From Xylophilus rhododendri (GTDB lineage: Bacteria > Pseudomonadota > Gammaproteobacteria > Burkholderiales > Burkholderiaceae_C), in contig NZ_CP047650.1 in assembly GCF_009906855.1 (NCBI RefSeq), forward strand, positions 2,356,001 to 2,420,000: DNA of 64,000 bases. Direction: 5' to 3'. The notes below the pieces were generated by a model, which did no database searches, was not told where the DNA came from, and saw only the letters and a program-made list of their open reading frames with translations. The translations under genes were made by a program, and so were the position numbers. Shown here piece by piece: positions 63,487 through 64,000 of the stretch. Within the stretch, counting starts at the first letter, position 1; every line of letters starts with the position of its first letter.

Positions 63487-64000
63487 ATGCAGCAGGATTT
63501 CAGACTCACCCGCCGCAAAGCAATGGCCGGCTTGGCAACTGCGCCCTGGCTGCTGTCCGGCACCGCGGCCCAGGCGCAGGACGGCTGGCCCGCCAAGCCG
63601 ATCCGCTTCGTGGTGACCTTCGCGGCCGGCGGCTCCACCAGCGTCTTCGCCCGCCTGATGGCCGACCCCATCTCCAAACGCCTGGGCCAGAGCGTGTGGG
63701 TGGACAACCGCGCCGGCGCCGGCGGCCTGATCGGCGTGGACAACGTGGCCAAGTCACCGCCGGACGGCTATTCCATCGTGATGACCGCCGCCGGCCCCAC
63801 CTCGATCTTCCCGGCCATGCAGGGCACCCACATGCCCTTCGACCCGGTGAAGGACCTGACGCCCATCGTCTACCTCAGCGACCAGCCCAATGTACTGGTG
63901 GCCCACCCCAGCGTGCCCACCGCCACCTTCGGCGAGTTCGTCGCCTGGTGCAAGGCCAACCCCGGCACCGGCTATGCCACCGTGGGCGTGGGCACCACCA
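63487..64000 (+). CDS. Bug/TctC family periplasmic receptor (partial, cut by right edge)
   Basis: 171 codons visible from ATG 63487, open to the right edge. The N-terminus has LTRRKAMAGLATAPWLL and a cleavage site near AQAQ, a possible Tat signal. WPAKPIRFVVTFAAGGSTS, WVDNRAGAGG and PDGYSIVMTAAG mark the Bug family. The position PGGxxD carries Ser instead of Asp (GGSTS), which may alter ligand choice. Last visible gene of the ABC/hydantoinase operon, 38 bases after the oxygenase. Confidence 0.9.
   Translation, partial: MQQDFRLTRRKAMAGLATAPWLLSGTAAQAQDGWPAKPIRFVVTFAAGGSTSVFARLMADPISKRLGQSVWVDNRAGAGGLIGVDNVAKSPPDGYSIVMTAAGPTSIFPAMQGTHMPFDPVKDLTPIVYLSDQPNVLVAHPSVPTATFGEFVAWCKANPGTGYATVGVGTT

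Noticed and set aside
1..64000. tRNA genes, rRNA, CRISPR arrays, intact IS elements or an origin
   Set aside because: No cloverleaf, repeat-spacer pattern, transposase or DnaA-box cluster was seen when reading the sequence; a tool-based scan could still reveal a short RNA.

Overview
The window comes from a high-GC Gram-negative betaproteobacterium, most likely a Burkholderiales member of the Comamonadaceae or Alcaligenaceae type. Supporting signs are seven separate Bug/TctC-type periplasmic binding proteins, three Burkholderiales-type trimeric porins (C-terminal Phe), many LysR/IclR/GntR regulators next to catabolic genes, and gallate/protocatechuate meta-cleavage enzymes. No rRNA, tRNA, CRISPR array or intact IS element was seen. 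Genes are packed tightly: every gap is under 300 bases, and most gaps hold recognisable promoters or operators.

Positions 1-5430 differ from the rest. Base composition is clearly lower in GC, and five minus-strand genes form one operon, two of the junctions being ATGA overlaps. In transcription order they are a calcineurin-like phosphoesterase with a C-terminal helical (effector-associated or death-like) domain, a helical protein, two different P-loop GTPases, and a GAP1-N-like protein that runs off the left edge. This matches the computationally predicted GTPase-associated conflict (immunity) systems. The right border carries a decayed tyrosine-recombinase tail (5248-5424), so the block looks like a genomic island.

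From 5436 to 64000 the DNA is a mosaic of catabolic modules. (a) 5436-11347: LacI-controlled operon with a TRAP transporter (DctP, fused DctQM), a hydroxyacid dehydrogenase and a LigI-like lactonase, with a clear promoter and tandem operators at 11371-11428. (b) 11467-13666: a D-Ala-D-Ala carboxypeptidase and a DNA/RNA non-specific endonuclease. (c) 13764-18452: an isopropylmalate/isocitrate-type dehydrogenase plus Bug receptor, GntR and IclR regulators, and a divergent Bug receptor. (d) 18461-28657: gallate catabolism, with gallate dioxygenase, a LigJ-type hydratase, a LigK-type aldolase, two porins, two Bug receptors, two orphan ModA-like proteins and a LysR regulator. A shared palindrome (CGTTCC-N7-GGAA) lies at two of its promoters. 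(e) 28682-38256: a D-amino-acid/peptide module with RidA, an oligopeptide ABC transporter, a D-serine-deaminase-like PLP enzyme, an RpiR regulator and a D-aminoacylase, with twin RpiR-like operators. (f) 38465-45009: D-erythronate dehydrogenase, an NTF2-like protein, two LysR genes, an NmrA-type oxidoreductase, an L-threonine aldolase and a Bug receptor. (g) 45029-52001: LysR, HyuA/HyuB hydantoinase, Bug and porin. (h) 52151-64000: an MFS efflux pump, then a nine-gene operon with an ABC transporter, an amidohydrolase, a D-hydantoinase, a hydantoin-type racemase, a 2-oxoglutarate-type oxygenase and a Bug receptor cut by the right edge.

Two genes (LacI at 7379-7383, HyuB at 49469-49472) each carry an apparent one-base deletion in a G run. 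Restoring one base rejoins a conserved C-terminus in both cases.
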